This document shows positions 8,771 to 17,283 of a DNA stretch of 64,000 nucleotides, piece after piece. The DNA comes from an uncultured Porphyromonadaceae bacterium (GTDB lineage Bacteria > Bacteroidota > Bacteroidia > Bacteroidales > Paludibacteraceae). The DNA lies in contig CASEAJ010000097.1 in the NCBI GenBank assembly GCA_949285425.1, positions 39,244 to 103,243 on the forward strand, in the 5' to 3' direction. The translations under genes and the position numbers were made by a program. The notes under the pieces are model-generated. The model worked only from the letters and a program-made list of their open reading frames with translations, ran no database searches and was not told the DNA's origin. Positions within the stretch are counted from its first letter, which is position 1. The number at the start of each line of letters is the position of its first letter.

Positions 8771-9544
8771 ATGGCAAAATTCATACTCGATTTGATTGTA
8801 AAAGCAAAAGTCCGGCTCAGTTCCACTTATGTCCTGATTGTATTGACATCGTTGGAAAAATTGCCGAAAATTTTACCCGGGCAGTTTGTCGAAGTCCGTG
8901 TGGATGATTCTCCCACAACCTTTTTAAGACGTCCTATTTCTGTCCATCATGTAGATTATCAAAAAAACGAATTATGGTTATTGGTACAAGTTGTGGGCGA
9001 TGGGTCCAAACGTTTGTCCGATTTGAATCCAAATGAGCGTTTGAATGTGATATTACCATTGGGTAATGGCTTTACACTTCCTAAAAATAAGAATGATCGT
9101 GCTATGCTGATTGGAGGAGGATGTGGGGTTGCTCCATTGTTGTATATGGGTGCTTACTTGCGACAGAACGGATATAATCAATTTGATTTTCTGCTTGGAG
9201 CCCGCAAGAAAGATGATTTGCTGCAATTGGAAGAATATCGGAAATACGCAGATGTATACGTAACCACAGAAGATGGTTCGTATGGAGAACGGGGCTTTGT
9301 GACACAACATCCCATATTAAAAGAGAAAAAAATAGACCTGATTTATACTTGTGGCCCTACACCAATGATGAAAGCTGTAGCCAATTTCGCGAAAGAGGTT
9401 GGTTGTGAATGTGAGGTTTCTTTGGAAAACACAATGGCTTGCGGAATAGGTGCATGCCTTTGTTGTGTGACCGACACGACCGATGGTCATGTATGTGTAT
9501 GTACTGAGGGGCCTGTTTTTAATATTACAAAATTGAAATGGTAG
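8771..9544 (+). CDS. pyrK: PyrK, electron-transfer subunit of dihydroorotate dehydrogenase B
   Basis: 257 residues. It passes electrons from the PyrD flavin through FAD and a [2Fe-2S] cluster to NAD+, allowing orotate synthesis without quinone. Seen: the FAD-binding RRPISVH, the NAD-binding [17 protein letters not shown] and [10 protein letters not shown], and the C-terminal cluster ligands in CGIGACLCC and the later CVC. The ATG at 8771 is preferred to the in-frame TTG at 8759. Its stop overlaps the pyrD start by 7 bp, so the two are translationally coupled. PyrK implies a class 1B, NAD-linked enzyme, consistent with anaerobic life. Confidence 0.95.
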   Translation: MAKFILDLIVKAKVRLSSTYVLIVLTSLEKLPKILPGQFVEVRVDDSPTTFLRRPISVHHVDYQKNELWLLVQVVGDGSKRLSDLNPNERLNVILPLGNGFTLPKNKNDRAMLIGGGCGVAPLLYMGAYLRQNGYNQFDFLLGARKKDDLLQLEEYRKYADVYVTTEDGSYGERGFVTQHPILKEKKIDLIYTCGPTPMMKAVANFAKEVGCECEVSLENTMACGIGACLCCVTDTTDGHVCVCTEGPVFNITKLKW

Positions 9545-10449
9545 ACTTAAAGGTAAATATTGGCAGTTTACAGTTGAAAAACCCGGTCATGACAGCATCG
9601 GGCACTTTTGGCTATGGAACAGAGTATTCCGACTTTATTGATATATCGCGAATAGGTGGTATAATTGTAAAAGGAACCACTGTTCGAGATAGGCAAGGTA
9701 ACCCTTATCCACGTTTGGCCGAAACTCCATCTGGTATGTTAAACGCTGTGGGACTGCAAAATAAGGGGGTAGATTATTTTGTAAACAACATTTATCCGAC
9801 GATAAAGGACATTGATACAAACATAATAGTTAATGTATCGGGATCTGAAGTGGCAGACTATGTGGCAACAGCCGAAAAACTCAATGAACTGGAACGTATA
9901 CCGGCCATAGAATTGAACATATCATGCCCCAATGTCAAAGAAGGCGGCATGGCATTTGGCACAAGTTGCGTATCGGCAGCCAAAGTAGTATCTGAGGTCA
10001 GGAAAGCCTACAAAAAAACATTGATAGTCAAATTGTCTCCTAATGTGACAAACATCAGTGAAATAGCCTTGGCTGTGGAAGCTGCAGGGGCCGATTCCGT
10101 TTCACTTATTAACACGTTGTTGGGTATGGCTATCAATGCAAAAACAAGACGTCCTGTGTTATCTACTGTAACTGGAGGCTTGTCTGGTCCGGCGGTGAAA
10201 CCGGTTGCTCTGCGCATGGTATGGCAAGTGGCCAAGGCTGTAAAGATTCCGGTCATTGGATTGGGAGGCATCATGACGGCTACGGATGCCATTGAGTTTC
10301 TGTTGGCAGGGGCTACAGCCATTCAGATTGGAACGGCCAACTTCATAGATCCGACTGTGAGTATAAAGGTGATTGATGGCATTGAAACTTATCTGAAAGA
10401 AAATAAATTCAACTCGGTAAGCGATATTATCGGAGCTTTAGAAGTGTAA
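9538..10449 (+). CDS. pyrD: PyrD, dihydroorotate dehydrogenase B catalytic subunit
   Basis: 303 residues. It oxidises dihydroorotate to orotate in pyrimidine synthesis, with FMN as cofactor. Seen: [13 protein letters not shown] at the N-terminus, [36 protein letters not shown] with catalytic Cys130 (class 1 enzymes use Cys where class 2 use Ser), KLSPNVT, and the FMN phosphate sites [12 protein letters not shown] and AIQIGTANF. The gene starts inside the pyrK stop region. A strong hairpin lies 47 bp downstream. Typical length for class 1B. Confidence 0.96.
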   Translation: MVDLKVNIGSLQLKNPVMTASGTFGYGTEYSDFIDISRIGGIIVKGTTVRDRQGNPYPRLAETPSGMLNAVGLQNKGVDYFVNNIYPTIKDIDTNIIVNVSGSEVADYVATAEKLNELERIPAIELNISCPNVKEGGMAFGTSCVSAAKVVSEVRKAYKKTLIVKLSPNVTNISEIALAVEAAGADSVSLINTLLGMAINAKTRRPVLSTVTGGLSGPAVKPVALRMVWQVAKAVKIPVIGLGGIMTATDAIEFLLAGATAIQIGTANFIDPTVSIKVIDGIETYLKENKFNSVSDIIGALEV

Positions 10450-10496
10450 AAAGCAATACGCTGGTAAATAATCAATTGCTTTATAATTGTCAAGTG

Positions 10497-10529
10497 CGAA
10501 TGGCGTGTCATTTTATGATACGCCATTCG
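10497..10529. terminator. Hairpin between convergent pyrD and the 10549 gene
   Basis: Arms 10497-10511 and 10515-10529 pair at 14 of 15 positions (CGAATGGCGT with ACGCCATTCG) around a 3-nt loop. It lies between converging genes and probably serves as a bidirectional terminator, though T-tracts are weak on both sides. Confidence 0.6.
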
Positions 10530-10548
10530 TTCGTAAAAAGAGGAACGT

Positions 10549-11013
10549 TCAATCAAGCATTTTCAACAATGCAGAGTAACTTGGAATGTCAGGCAGAAAA
10601 TCATAACGGCAATTGGCCTGGTCTATGTGACAACAATAGTGTTGCATTCCATTGCTTATCATAAAAAAACGTACATTCAATTTTAGATTATAAACGGCCA
10701 CCTGGTCGAAAACGGCTTGTGTGATGGCTATAGTCGGTGCTTTAAATTCGATAATCAATAACGGATGGGCATGAGAGTCAAACAAAACGGCATCGCATCG
10801 TTTTTTCAGGCCGTTCAGTTCTACGGAGTGTTCTATGGCTAACAAAGCGGCCGGATACCCTTTTTCCTCTATCAAAAAACGGATAAAATGTTGTCTCACC
10901 CATTCTTCCGGAGTCAGCGTTACATAACGTTTTCGTTGGGCATCGAGAACTAAAAGCCGGTTATTTTGTTTTTTTATTGAAAATCGATATTCCGGAAGGT
11001 TTAGTTGATACAT
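10549..11013 (-). CDS. Small PD-(D/E)XK-type protein (HsdR N-terminal-like domain)
   Basis: 154 residues matching the type I restriction HsdR-N-like domain common in Bacteroidetes as a stand-alone gene. The nuclease-type core is visible as RCDAVLFD followed by LLIIEFKAP (Asp, then Glu-x-Lys) and a following helix QAVFDQVAVYN. No motor, specificity or methylase gene is nearby, so this is not a restriction system; the biological role is unknown. It is divergent from the AMP nucleosidase gene with only about 70 bp between the starts, so they share an upstream region. Confidence 0.8.
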   Translation of the reverse strand: MYQLNLPEYRFSIKKQNNRLLVLDAQRKRYVTLTPEEWVRQHFIRFLIEEKGYPAALLAIEHSVELNGLKKRCDAVLFDSHAHPLLIIEFKAPTIAITQAVFDQVAVYNLKLNVRFFMISNGMQHYCCHIDQANCRYDFLPDIPSYSALLKMLD

Positions 11014-11081
11014 TTTTTCGTAATTTTGAGAGTTTTATAAACGCACTGCGAAAGTACAAAAACAATTTTATACATAAAAAG

Positions 11082-11855
11082 ATGAAAACGAAAAGAGAAA
11101 TTGTAGAAAATTGGCTTCCCAGGTACACTAAACGGCCTTTGGAAGAGTTTGATAATTATATATTGCTTACTAACTTCAACAATTACGTCGATTTGTTCGC
11201 CCAATGGAACAATGTACCTGTTTTGGGCAAGGATGGTAACATGCCCAATGCCTCGGCCGATGGCATTACCATCATCAATTTCGGCATGGGAAGTCCCAAT
11301 GCAGCTGTCATTATGGATATTCTTTCGGCCATACATCCGAAAGCGGTGTTGTTCTTGGGAAAATGTGGAGGATTGCGCGATAAAAACAAGGTAGGCGATT
11401 ACATTCTGCCAAGTGCGGGCATTCGCGGCGAAGGTACGTCAAACGACTATTTTCCTCCTGAAATACCGGCATTACCGGCATTCAGCCTGCAACGTGCCGT
11501 GTCATCGAACATTCGTGACTTTGGAAAAGATTATTGGACGGGGACCGTATATACCACCAACCGTAGGGTTTGGGAGCATGATGAAGCATTCCGTCAATAT
11601 CTGCGTTCTACTCGTGCCATGGCGGTAGACATGGAAACAGCCACACTTTTTTCCGTCGGGTTTTACAACAGCATTCCTACCGGTGCCTTGTTGCTGGTGT
11701 CGGACATGCCGCTACAGGAGGATGGTATAAAAACCATTGAGAGTGACAAGAAGGTGACGGCCAACTTTGTGGAAGAACATCTGCGCATAGGGATTAAATC
11801 TTTGTCATCCCTGAAGAACAACAGCCGCACCATCAAGCATCTGCGGTTTGAATGA
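11082..11855 (+). CDS. amn: AMP nucleosidase (short form)
   Basis: 257 residues, matching the short Bacteroidetes AMP nucleosidase (MKTKREIVENWLPRYTKRPL at the start), which lacks the N-terminal regulatory domain of the E. coli enzyme. It hydrolyses AMP to adenine and ribose-5-phosphate. Nucleoside-phosphorylase-fold elements are visible: INFGMGSPNAAVIMD, LFLGKCGGLRDK, the substrate-site Glu in VDMETATLFSVGF, and LLLVSDMPL. The frame is open back to 10977 but conservation begins at the 11082 ATG. There is no close downstream gene; 145 bp separate it from the LRR gene. Confidence 0.9.
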   Translation: MKTKREIVENWLPRYTKRPLEEFDNYILLTNFNNYVDLFAQWNNVPVLGKDGNMPNASADGITIINFGMGSPNAAVIMDILSAIHPKAVLFLGKCGGLRDKNKVGDYILPSAGIRGEGTSNDYFPPEIPALPAFSLQRAVSSNIRDFGKDYWTGTVYTTNRRVWEHDEAFRQYLRSTRAMAVDMETATLFSVGFYNSIPTGALLLVSDMPLQEDGIKTIESDKKVTANFVEEHLRIGIKSLSSLKNNSRTIKHLRFE

Positions 11856-12000
11856 AATTTTTTTCAACGCAGTTTGGAAATTATAAAGGCATTATTATGC
11901 AAAAAAGGCAATAAGCGTTATTTAACAAGCAGACATGCTTCATCTGTAAAAGTGTATAAACACCAAGCAATAATTACTAACTACTTAAATTACAAATGTT

Positions 12001-14097
12001 ATGAAACAGAAATTATTTACTCTTGTGCTATGTTTGTCGGTAGCCGGCAGTGTAGCAGCAACCAGTTTTTTTGTGAAGGATGTAGAGTACACCATTACGG
12101 ATGAAACGTCCTTGATTGTAGAGGTTAGCGGATGCAAGGATTATTTGTCAAATATTGTTTCTATTCCTTCCACTGTAACTTACGATAATAAGGAATATAG
12201 CGTAAAAACCATTGGAACAGATGCTTTTGCGAATAATAAAAATATCACGCAGGTGATTATTCCTGTTGGCGTGACAAGTATAGGTAATAGTGCTTTTAGA
12301 AGTTGTACTTCGCTTGCTTCCATCTCCATTTCCAATAGTGTGACAAGCATAGAAAGTTGGGCTTTCAGAAATACTGCCATTACCTCCATTACCATTCCCA
12401 ACAGTGTGACCAATATTGGAAAAGGTGTATTTTATGAATGCAAACAACTTGCTGACATACAAGTGGAAAGCGGCAATGATGATTATTGTTCCGAAAATGG
12501 CTGTCTGTTCAATGCAGACAAGACAGCTTTCATTCTATATCCTCCGAAAAAAACGAACACTTCTTATAGCATACCCGATGGCGTGACAAGCATAGAATAC
12601 GGGGCATTTTATCATAGCGATAACCTTACCTCCATCACCATGCCCAATAGTGTGATGGAGATTGAAGCGGTAGCATTTGAATTATGTTCAAAACTCACCG
12701 CCATTGAAATTCCTGAAGGTGTGACATACATTAGAGATGCAACATTCAGAAATTGTTATGCACTTTCCGCTGTTACCTTACCCAATGAGTTAAGAAGCAT
12801 AGAAATAGATGCTTTTAACGGTTGTATTATCCTTCCTTCCATTGTCATACCTGACAAAGTCACAAAGATAGAATATGGAGCATTCGGAGATTGTTACGCT
12901 CTTGCCGCAGTTACCATAGGAAACAGTGTGTCATACATAGCTGAAAATACGTTCTATGGAACCGCAATCGCTTCCATAGACATCCCCGGTAGCGTGAAAT
13001 ATATAGGAGTCGATGCCTTTTCGAATACTCCGCTTTATAGAACTGCATCGAATTGGAAGGATAATGTGTTGTACATTGATAATTGTCTGATAGAGGCAAA
13101 AAAAACATTGGGCAGCCGTTATGCAATAGAAGAAGGGACACGACTGATTGCAGACAATGCATTTGAAGGCTGTTCCAATCTGTCTTCGGTTAGCATACCC
13201 GGCAGTGTTGTAAATATAGGGGCAAATGTATTTATAGAAACTGCTTTATACACAAATGAATCTAACTGGGAAAACAATGTATTGTATATTGATAAATGTA
13301 TGATAAAAGCGCAAAATACGTTGAGCGGTAATTATGAAATAGCAGCAGGTACACGACTGATTGCAGATATGGCTTTCTGGTATTGTAGCAACCTTCAGCA
13401 AGTTACCATTCCCGACGGCGTAACGAGTATTGGGGCGCACGCATTTTCTTCTTGTGGAAACCTTTCTTCCATCAACCTGCCGAATACGGTTGCATATATA
13501 GGATACGGGGCATTCATTTCTTGTAGCAAGATTGCTTCCATGACTATACCTGATGCTGTGACAAGTATAGGGCATGAGACATTCAATGAGTGTTCATCGC
13601 TTACGCAAATCAACTGGGGGAACAACATAACAAGCATTGGTGAAATGGCATTCAGCAGTTGTTATAATATTACTTCCATCACTATTCCTGAAAAGGTGGA
13701 ATACTTGGGAGATAACATGTTCGATGGCTGTAAAAAATTAGCTTCCCTTACCGTACTTCCCGTCACGCCACCGATAGTCCAACGACACACGTTTGACAAT
13801 ATGGACATGTCCATACCGGTATATGTGCCTTTCGAAGCGTTGAATGAATATACAGGAGCTGCTTTGTGGAAAGACTTTAATCTGCAGGCCATACAGACAA
13901 CAAGCCTACAGGCCTCTGCCTTGCCTGCAGGCTTAAGTATTTACAACGGCACGTTGTACAACCCGCAGGGGCAGTCCGTCCGCATTTTTGATATACAGGG
14001 ACATCAAGTGTACATTGGCAGAGATGTGACCGTGAGCCAGCCGGAAGGGATATACATAGTGCGTTGCGCTGGCATAAGCCGGAAAGTGATATTCTGA
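12001..14097 (+). CDS. BspA-like leucine-rich-repeat surface protein
   Basis: 698 residues. A Sec signal peptide (about 1-20) is followed by some 20 LRR_5/BspA-type repeats of about 23 residues with the pattern (V)TSIGxxAFxxCxxLxSIxIPxS. Two segments (about residues 342-390 and 411-460) are near duplicates, each with xLYxxxSNWxxNVLYID. The last about 65 residues form a small beta domain ending in a basic strand (YNPQGQSVRIFDIQGHQVY then YIVRCAGISRKVIF), resembling type IX secretion sorting domains or their degenerate relatives in Bacteroidales. Members are exported and often bind host or microbial partners. A terminator lies 32 bp downstream. Confidence 0.9.
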   Translation: MKQKLFTLVLCLSVAGSVAATSFFVKDVEYTITDETSLIVEVSGCKDYLSNIVSIPSTVTYDNKEYSVKTIGTDAFANNKNITQVIIPVGVTSIGNSAFRSCTSLASISISNSVTSIESWAFRNTAITSITIPNSVTNIGKGVFYECKQLADIQVESGNDDYCSENGCLFNADKTAFILYPPKKTNTSYSIPDGVTSIEYGAFYHSDNLTSITMPNSVMEIEAVAFELCSKLTAIEIPEGVTYIRDATFRNCYALSAVTLPNELRSIEIDAFNGCIILPSIVIPDKVTKIEYGAFGDCYALAAVTIGNSVSYIAENTFYGTAIASIDIPGSVKYIGVDAFSNTPLYRTASNWKDNVLYIDNCLIEAKKTLGSRYAIEEGTRLIADNAFEGCSNLSSVSIPGSVVNIGANVFIETALYTNESNWENNVLYIDKCMIKAQNTLSGNYEIAAGTRLIADMAFWYCSNLQQVTIPDGVTSIGAHAFSSCGNLSSINLPNTVAYIGYGAFISCSKIASMTIPDAVTSIGHETFNECSSLTQINWGNNITSIGEMAFSSCYNITSITIPEKVEYLGDNMFDGCKKLASLTVLPVTPPIVQRHTFDNMDMSIPVYVPFEALNEYTGAALWKDFNLQAIQTTSLQASALPAGLSIYNGTLYNPQGQSVRIFDIQGHQVYIGRDVTVSQPEGIYIVRCAGISRKVIF

Positions 14098-14129
14098 ACA
14101 AATTTTGTATCAAGGAGGGAGCTTGGTGT

Positions 14130-14164
14130 AATCAGGAGCGCATACATGTGCTCCTGATTTTTTA
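14130..14164 (+). terminator. Rho-independent terminator after the LRR gene
   Basis: A 10-bp perfect stem (AATCAGGAGC at 14130-14139 with GCTCCTGATT at 14150-14159) is followed by a T-tract. Confidence 0.85.
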
Positions 14165-14208
14165 TGAGACACATTTTATAGAAAAGACGACAGCGACAGA
14201 TTTATTTA

Positions 14209-14330
14209 ACGTGAGTTCACGAATTCAAAACAAGGCAGAGAAAAGCCACCTGAAGCCTGACAGATGGTTGGAAACAAGTTTCAGGGAAAAGGTGCATATC
14301 CTCTCCAATGATGTTGTATGTTTATGCCTT
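14209..14330. repeat. Dispersed intergenic repeat, copy A
   Basis: Shares ACGTGAGTTC, CACCTGAA, ACAAGTT, GGGAAAAGG, ATGATGT and a TATGC end, in the same order, with 50382-50578. Similarity is roughly two thirds over the aligned right-hand 84-90 bp by eye. It fills most of the 314-bp gap before lrgB; no gene is seen there. Confidence 0.55.
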
Positions 14331-14411
14331 TATTGAAACAAACTTTAAGAATTGTTTCTGTTGCTTTTTCTCCCCCAAGAACATTTATGAGTAAAATGTG
14401 TGTAGTTGTAA

Positions 14412-15122
14412 TCACAGCAGGAACCGTTCTACAAAGGGAACGAGCAAGGCGGTCATTACTCCCATAATGCCGATGGCCAATCCGCTGATAGCCCCTTCAA
14501 TGGCTCCCATTTCAAGTGCGCGGCTTGTGCCCAATGCATGGGCCGCCGATCCCATGGCCAATCCTTTGGCCACACTGCTCTTTATTTTGAGTTTGCGCAG
14601 AATGAGCGGTCCTACCAGTCCGCCGAAAATGCCGCATAGCACCACAAATGCTACCGCCAGTTCCGGTACACCTCCGGTGCTTTGGGCTATGTTGATGGCA
14701 ATGGGGGTGGTAACCGATTTGGGAGCCAGCGATGACATCAGCACCCGGTCGGCCCCGCACAATTTGGCCACAGCCAGCACACTGACAATGGCCACCACAC
14801 ACCCTACAAATACTGAAGTGAGTATGGAAAGCACGTTGCCTTTGATGTGTTCCAACTGTTCATACAGCACATAGCCCAGCGCTACCACACTGGGTCCCAA
14901 CATGAAGTTGAGAAAACGTGTTTGTTCGTAAAATGTTTCATAGTCAATGTCTGCCAGTTTCAGGAACGGGATGATAATGGCTACCGATATGAGCAATGGC
15001 TGCAACAGCGGAAACTTTAATTTGCGGTACAGCCATATGCCAAACAAGAAACTGCCCAGAACGAGCATCAGCAGGAATACATCGCCTTGCAGCAGGCCGC
15101 GAAGTTGTTCACATTTTTCCAT
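14412..15122 (-). CDS. lrgB: LrgB/CidB-family membrane protein
   Basis: 236 residues, strongly hydrophobic, with about six to eight membrane segments. Conserved features include LLISVAIIIPFL, FLNFMLGPSVVALGYVLYEQ, LAPKSVTTPIAINIAQSTGG and GSAAHALGTSRALEMG. LrgB works with LrgA, a holin-like membrane protein, in murein hydrolase control or, by more recent views, in transport of small organic acids. The upstream lrgA overlaps its start by 14 bp, so the two are coupled. The physiological role in Bacteroidales is not known to me. Confidence 0.92.
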   Translation of the reverse strand: MEKCEQLRGLLQGDVFLLMLVLGSFLFGIWLYRKLKFPLLQPLLISVAIIIPFLKLADIDYETFYEQTRFLNFMLGPSVVALGYVLYEQLEHIKGNVLSILTSVFVGCVVAIVSVLAVAKLCGADRVLMSSLAPKSVTTPIAINIAQSTGGVPELAVAFVVLCGIFGGLVGPLILRKLKIKSSVAKGLAMGSAAHALGTSRALEMGAIEGAISGLAIGIMGVMTALLVPFVERFLL

Positions 15123-15477
15123 TGTACCTCCTGTTTTTTAACGGGTGTCTTTCCATTTGTTCCTGTACCAGTGCGACAACAATGATGGTCATGACGGTGC
15201 TTACAATAATGGCCAGTGAAATGGCCCAAATGGACCGGGAAATGATTTCGGCATAGGCCATCAGTCCTACAGCCGGCGGGACGAAGAATACAGCCATGTT
15301 TTTGGTGATGACAATGGCTGCATCTTTCACCATGTCCGGTTTCACCAGTTTGAAAAACAAGCTCAGGAACAAATAAATCATCCCAATGACACTGCCGGGA
15401 ATGAAACCATGGATGAAAATGCTTGTCACTTCGCCCAGGAAGTAAAAAAGCAGAATGAAAAAAAGACCTTTAATCAT
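15109..15477 (-). CDS. lrgA: LrgA/CidA-family holin-like protein
   Basis: 122 residues with four predicted membrane helices and the family motif PGSVIGMIYLFLSL, then FFVPPAVGLMAY. Length and topology fit CidA/LrgA, small membrane proteins likened to phage holins. It is the first gene of the lrgA-lrgB pair. A minus-strand -7 box TACTTTTG (complement of 15507-15514) lies about 30 bp upstream of the ATG. Confidence 0.9.
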   Translation of the reverse strand: MIKGLFFILLFYFLGEVTSIFIHGFIPGSVIGMIYLFLSLFFKLVKPDMVKDAAIVITKNMAVFFVPPAVGLMAYAEIISRSIWAISLAIIVSTVMTIIVVALVQEQMERHPLKNRRYNGKM

Positions 15478-15648
15478 AAATTTCCGATATTTGCCGAAAG
15501 GCGGTGCAAAAGTATGAAAAATATGACAATGTTGTCCGGTTTTATAGCTTATACCGATGGGTTATAAAAACATAGGCTTTCAAAAAACGAAATTATGGGT
15601 ACGGGATGCAAAAAACAAACGGAGAAAGCTATGCTTGCTGTGATTGTA

Positions 15649-15680
15649 TTTGACCGTTTGCCCCGAATGTTGTATTTTTG
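15649..15680 (+). promoter_or_regulatory. Promoter of holA
   Basis: TTTG at 15649-15652 and TATTTTTG at 15673-15680, 20 bp apart, fit the Bacteroidetes -33/-7 pattern and end 25 bp before the ATG. Confidence 0.5.
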
Positions 15681-15705
15681 AAGCCGATATACACACAAAC
15701 GGCTT

Positions 15706-16722
15706 ATGGCAAAGCAGACACTGACGGCGGACAGCATATTGGGTGACTTACGGCGGGGGGCATACAGTCCCATTTACTTTCTCATGGGTGAGGAGCCCTA
15801 TTACATAGATCTCATTTCCGACTATATACAGAACCATGTGCTTGATGAAATGCAACGCGAGTTCGACCAGACGGTGCTTTATGGTAAGGACACGGACATG
15901 CGTACGGTAATCAATGCTGCCAAGCGCTATCCTATGATGGCTCCCGTGCAGGTGGTCATTGTGAGGGAGGCCCAACTGATAAAGGACTGGGACAATCTGG
16001 TATATTACCTGCAGCAGCCATTGAAATCGACCCTGCTTGTGTTCTGCTACAAATACGGAACGCCTGATGGACGCAAGAAATGGTTTGCCATGCTCAAGGA
16101 AAGGGGAGTGGTGTTTGAGTCGCCCCGGGTACGAGATTACGAAGTGGGTGCATGGATCAAGCGATATGCACAAAACAAAGGGATGGCCATAGACGAAAAG
16201 GCTGTGATGATGCTGGGAGAATTTCTGGGTACCGACCTGAGCAAGATAGCCAATGAACTGGATAAGTTGTTAATAACCCGTCCGGCCGGCACAGAGCGTA
16301 TTACCCCCGAAATCATAGAAAAGAACATTGGCATCAGCAAGGACTACAACGTGTTTGAACTTCAGGCGGCACTCATAAACCGTGATGTGCTGAAGGCTAA
16401 CCGCATTGTGCGTTATTTTGCAGAGAACAAGAAAGCCAACCCGCTGGTCATGGTGCTGGCACAGTTGTTCAATTTTTTCAGCAATCTGATGCTTTTCCAC
16501 TATTTGCCTGATAAAAGTCAGATGGCAGTGGCTTCCGAATTGAAAATAAATCCTTATTTCGTGAAAGACTACCAGAAGGCGGCACAAACCTTCAATGCAT
16601 GGAAAACCATGTTCATCATCAGCTACATACGCGAAACAGATGCCCGTGCTAAAGGTTTGGAAAATGCCTCGGCCGATGAAGGGGAACTATTGAAAGAACT
16701 GGTGTTCAAAATACTGCACTGA
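15706..16722 (+). CDS. holA: HolA, DNA polymerase III delta subunit
   Basis: 338 residues, normal for HolA. It opens the sliding clamp as part of the clamp loader. Visible features: the N-terminal PIYFLMGEEPYYIDLISDYI, which is the delta-specific version of the AAA+ fold without a working Walker A; LLVFCYKYGTPDGRKKWF in the core; FLGTDLSKIANELDKLL; NIGISKDYNVFELQAAL; and the C-terminal helical collar with RETDARAKGLENASADEGELL. In related genomes the 10549-type gene and amn often lie near holA; here they are about 5 kb away. Confidence 0.94.
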   Translation: MAKQTLTADSILGDLRRGAYSPIYFLMGEEPYYIDLISDYIQNHVLDEMQREFDQTVLYGKDTDMRTVINAAKRYPMMAPVQVVIVREAQLIKDWDNLVYYLQQPLKSTLLVFCYKYGTPDGRKKWFAMLKERGVVFESPRVRDYEVGAWIKRYAQNKGMAIDEKAVMMLGEFLGTDLSKIANELDKLLITRPAGTERITPEIIEKNIGISKDYNVFELQAALINRDVLKANRIVRYFAENKKANPLVMVLAQLFNFFSNLMLFHYLPDKSQMAVASELKINPYFVKDYQKAAQTFNAWKTMFIISYIRETDARAKGLENASADEGELLKELVFKILH

Positions 16723-16779
16723 GTGTAGGTAAGCAGAAAAGCACATTCAGGTTTTAAATGTATTCAATATTTATTGATC

Positions 16780-17196
16780 ATGTGGAAGTATTACGCGTTA
16801 TTATCCGCTTTTTTTGCCGCGTTGACGGCTATTTTTGCAAAGGTCGGTGTCAAGGATGTCAATTCTGACTTGGCCACGGCTATCCGTACTACCATTATTC
16901 TGTTGCTGACTTGGGGAATCGCCATTTTTGGCAAACAGGTGCAGCACATCAAGGATATTGGCGGTCACACGTGGGCGTTCCTCATTCTTTCGGGTTGTGC
17001 TACAGGGTTGTCATGGCTATTCTACTTCAAGGCACTGCAGGTGGGCGATGTGTCGCGTGTCGCTCCGATTGACAAACTCAGTGTAGTTATCACCATTGTG
17101 TTGGCATTCCTTTTTCTACGCGAATCGGTTACTCCACTGGTCATTGTCGGCGCATTGCTCATCACCGCCGGAAGCATTGTCATGTTCATCAAGTGA
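16780..17196 (+). CDS. Small EamA-family transporter (single EamA domain)
   Basis: 138 residues with about five membrane helices and one EamA domain, half the size of the common ten-helix DMT carriers. Typical motifs: LLSAFFAALTAIFAKVGV at the start, ATGLSWLFYFKALQVGDVSR and LRESVTPLVIVGALLITAGS near the end. Such half-size proteins are thought to work as dimers in the inner membrane; the substrate is unknown. The ATG at 16780 is used rather than the in-frame TTG two codons earlier. A very strong shared terminator follows at 17205. Confidence 0.85.
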   Translation: MWKYYALLSAFFAALTAIFAKVGVKDVNSDLATAIRTTIILLLTWGIAIFGKQVQHIKDIGGHTWAFLILSGCATGLSWLFYFKALQVGDVSRVAPIDKLSVVITIVLAFLFLRESVTPLVIVGALLITAGSIVMFIK

Positions 17197-17204
17197 AAGG
17201 TGGG

Positions 17205-17274
17205 CATAAGCAAAAAATATCCCTGCCATTTCTCTTGCTACGGAAAGAAATGGCAGGGATATTTTTTGCTTATG
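17205..17274. terminator. Bidirectional terminator with a 29-bp perfect stem
   Basis: Arms 17205-17233 and 17246-17274 are perfectly complementary over 29 bp (core ATATCCCTGCCATTTCT) with a 12-nt loop, and A/T tracts are built into the stem. It lies between the converging EamA and outer-membrane protein genes. Confidence 0.9.
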
Positions 17275-17283
17275 TGGTGCCTG

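Noticed and set aside
10549..11013. Type I restriction-modification system
   Set aside because: Only a 154-residue HsdR-N-like domain is present; there is no helicase motor, methylase or specificity gene, so no restriction system can be claimed.
12250..13700. DNA-level tandem repeat in the LRR gene
   Set aside because: The periodicity reflects the protein leucine-rich repeats; nucleotide identity between units is too low for a separate DNA repeat.
14064..14336. 90-codon plus-strand gene after the LRR protein
   Set aside because: It starts inside the LRR gene, runs through a terminator and covers a dispersed repeat; no signal of selection as a protein.
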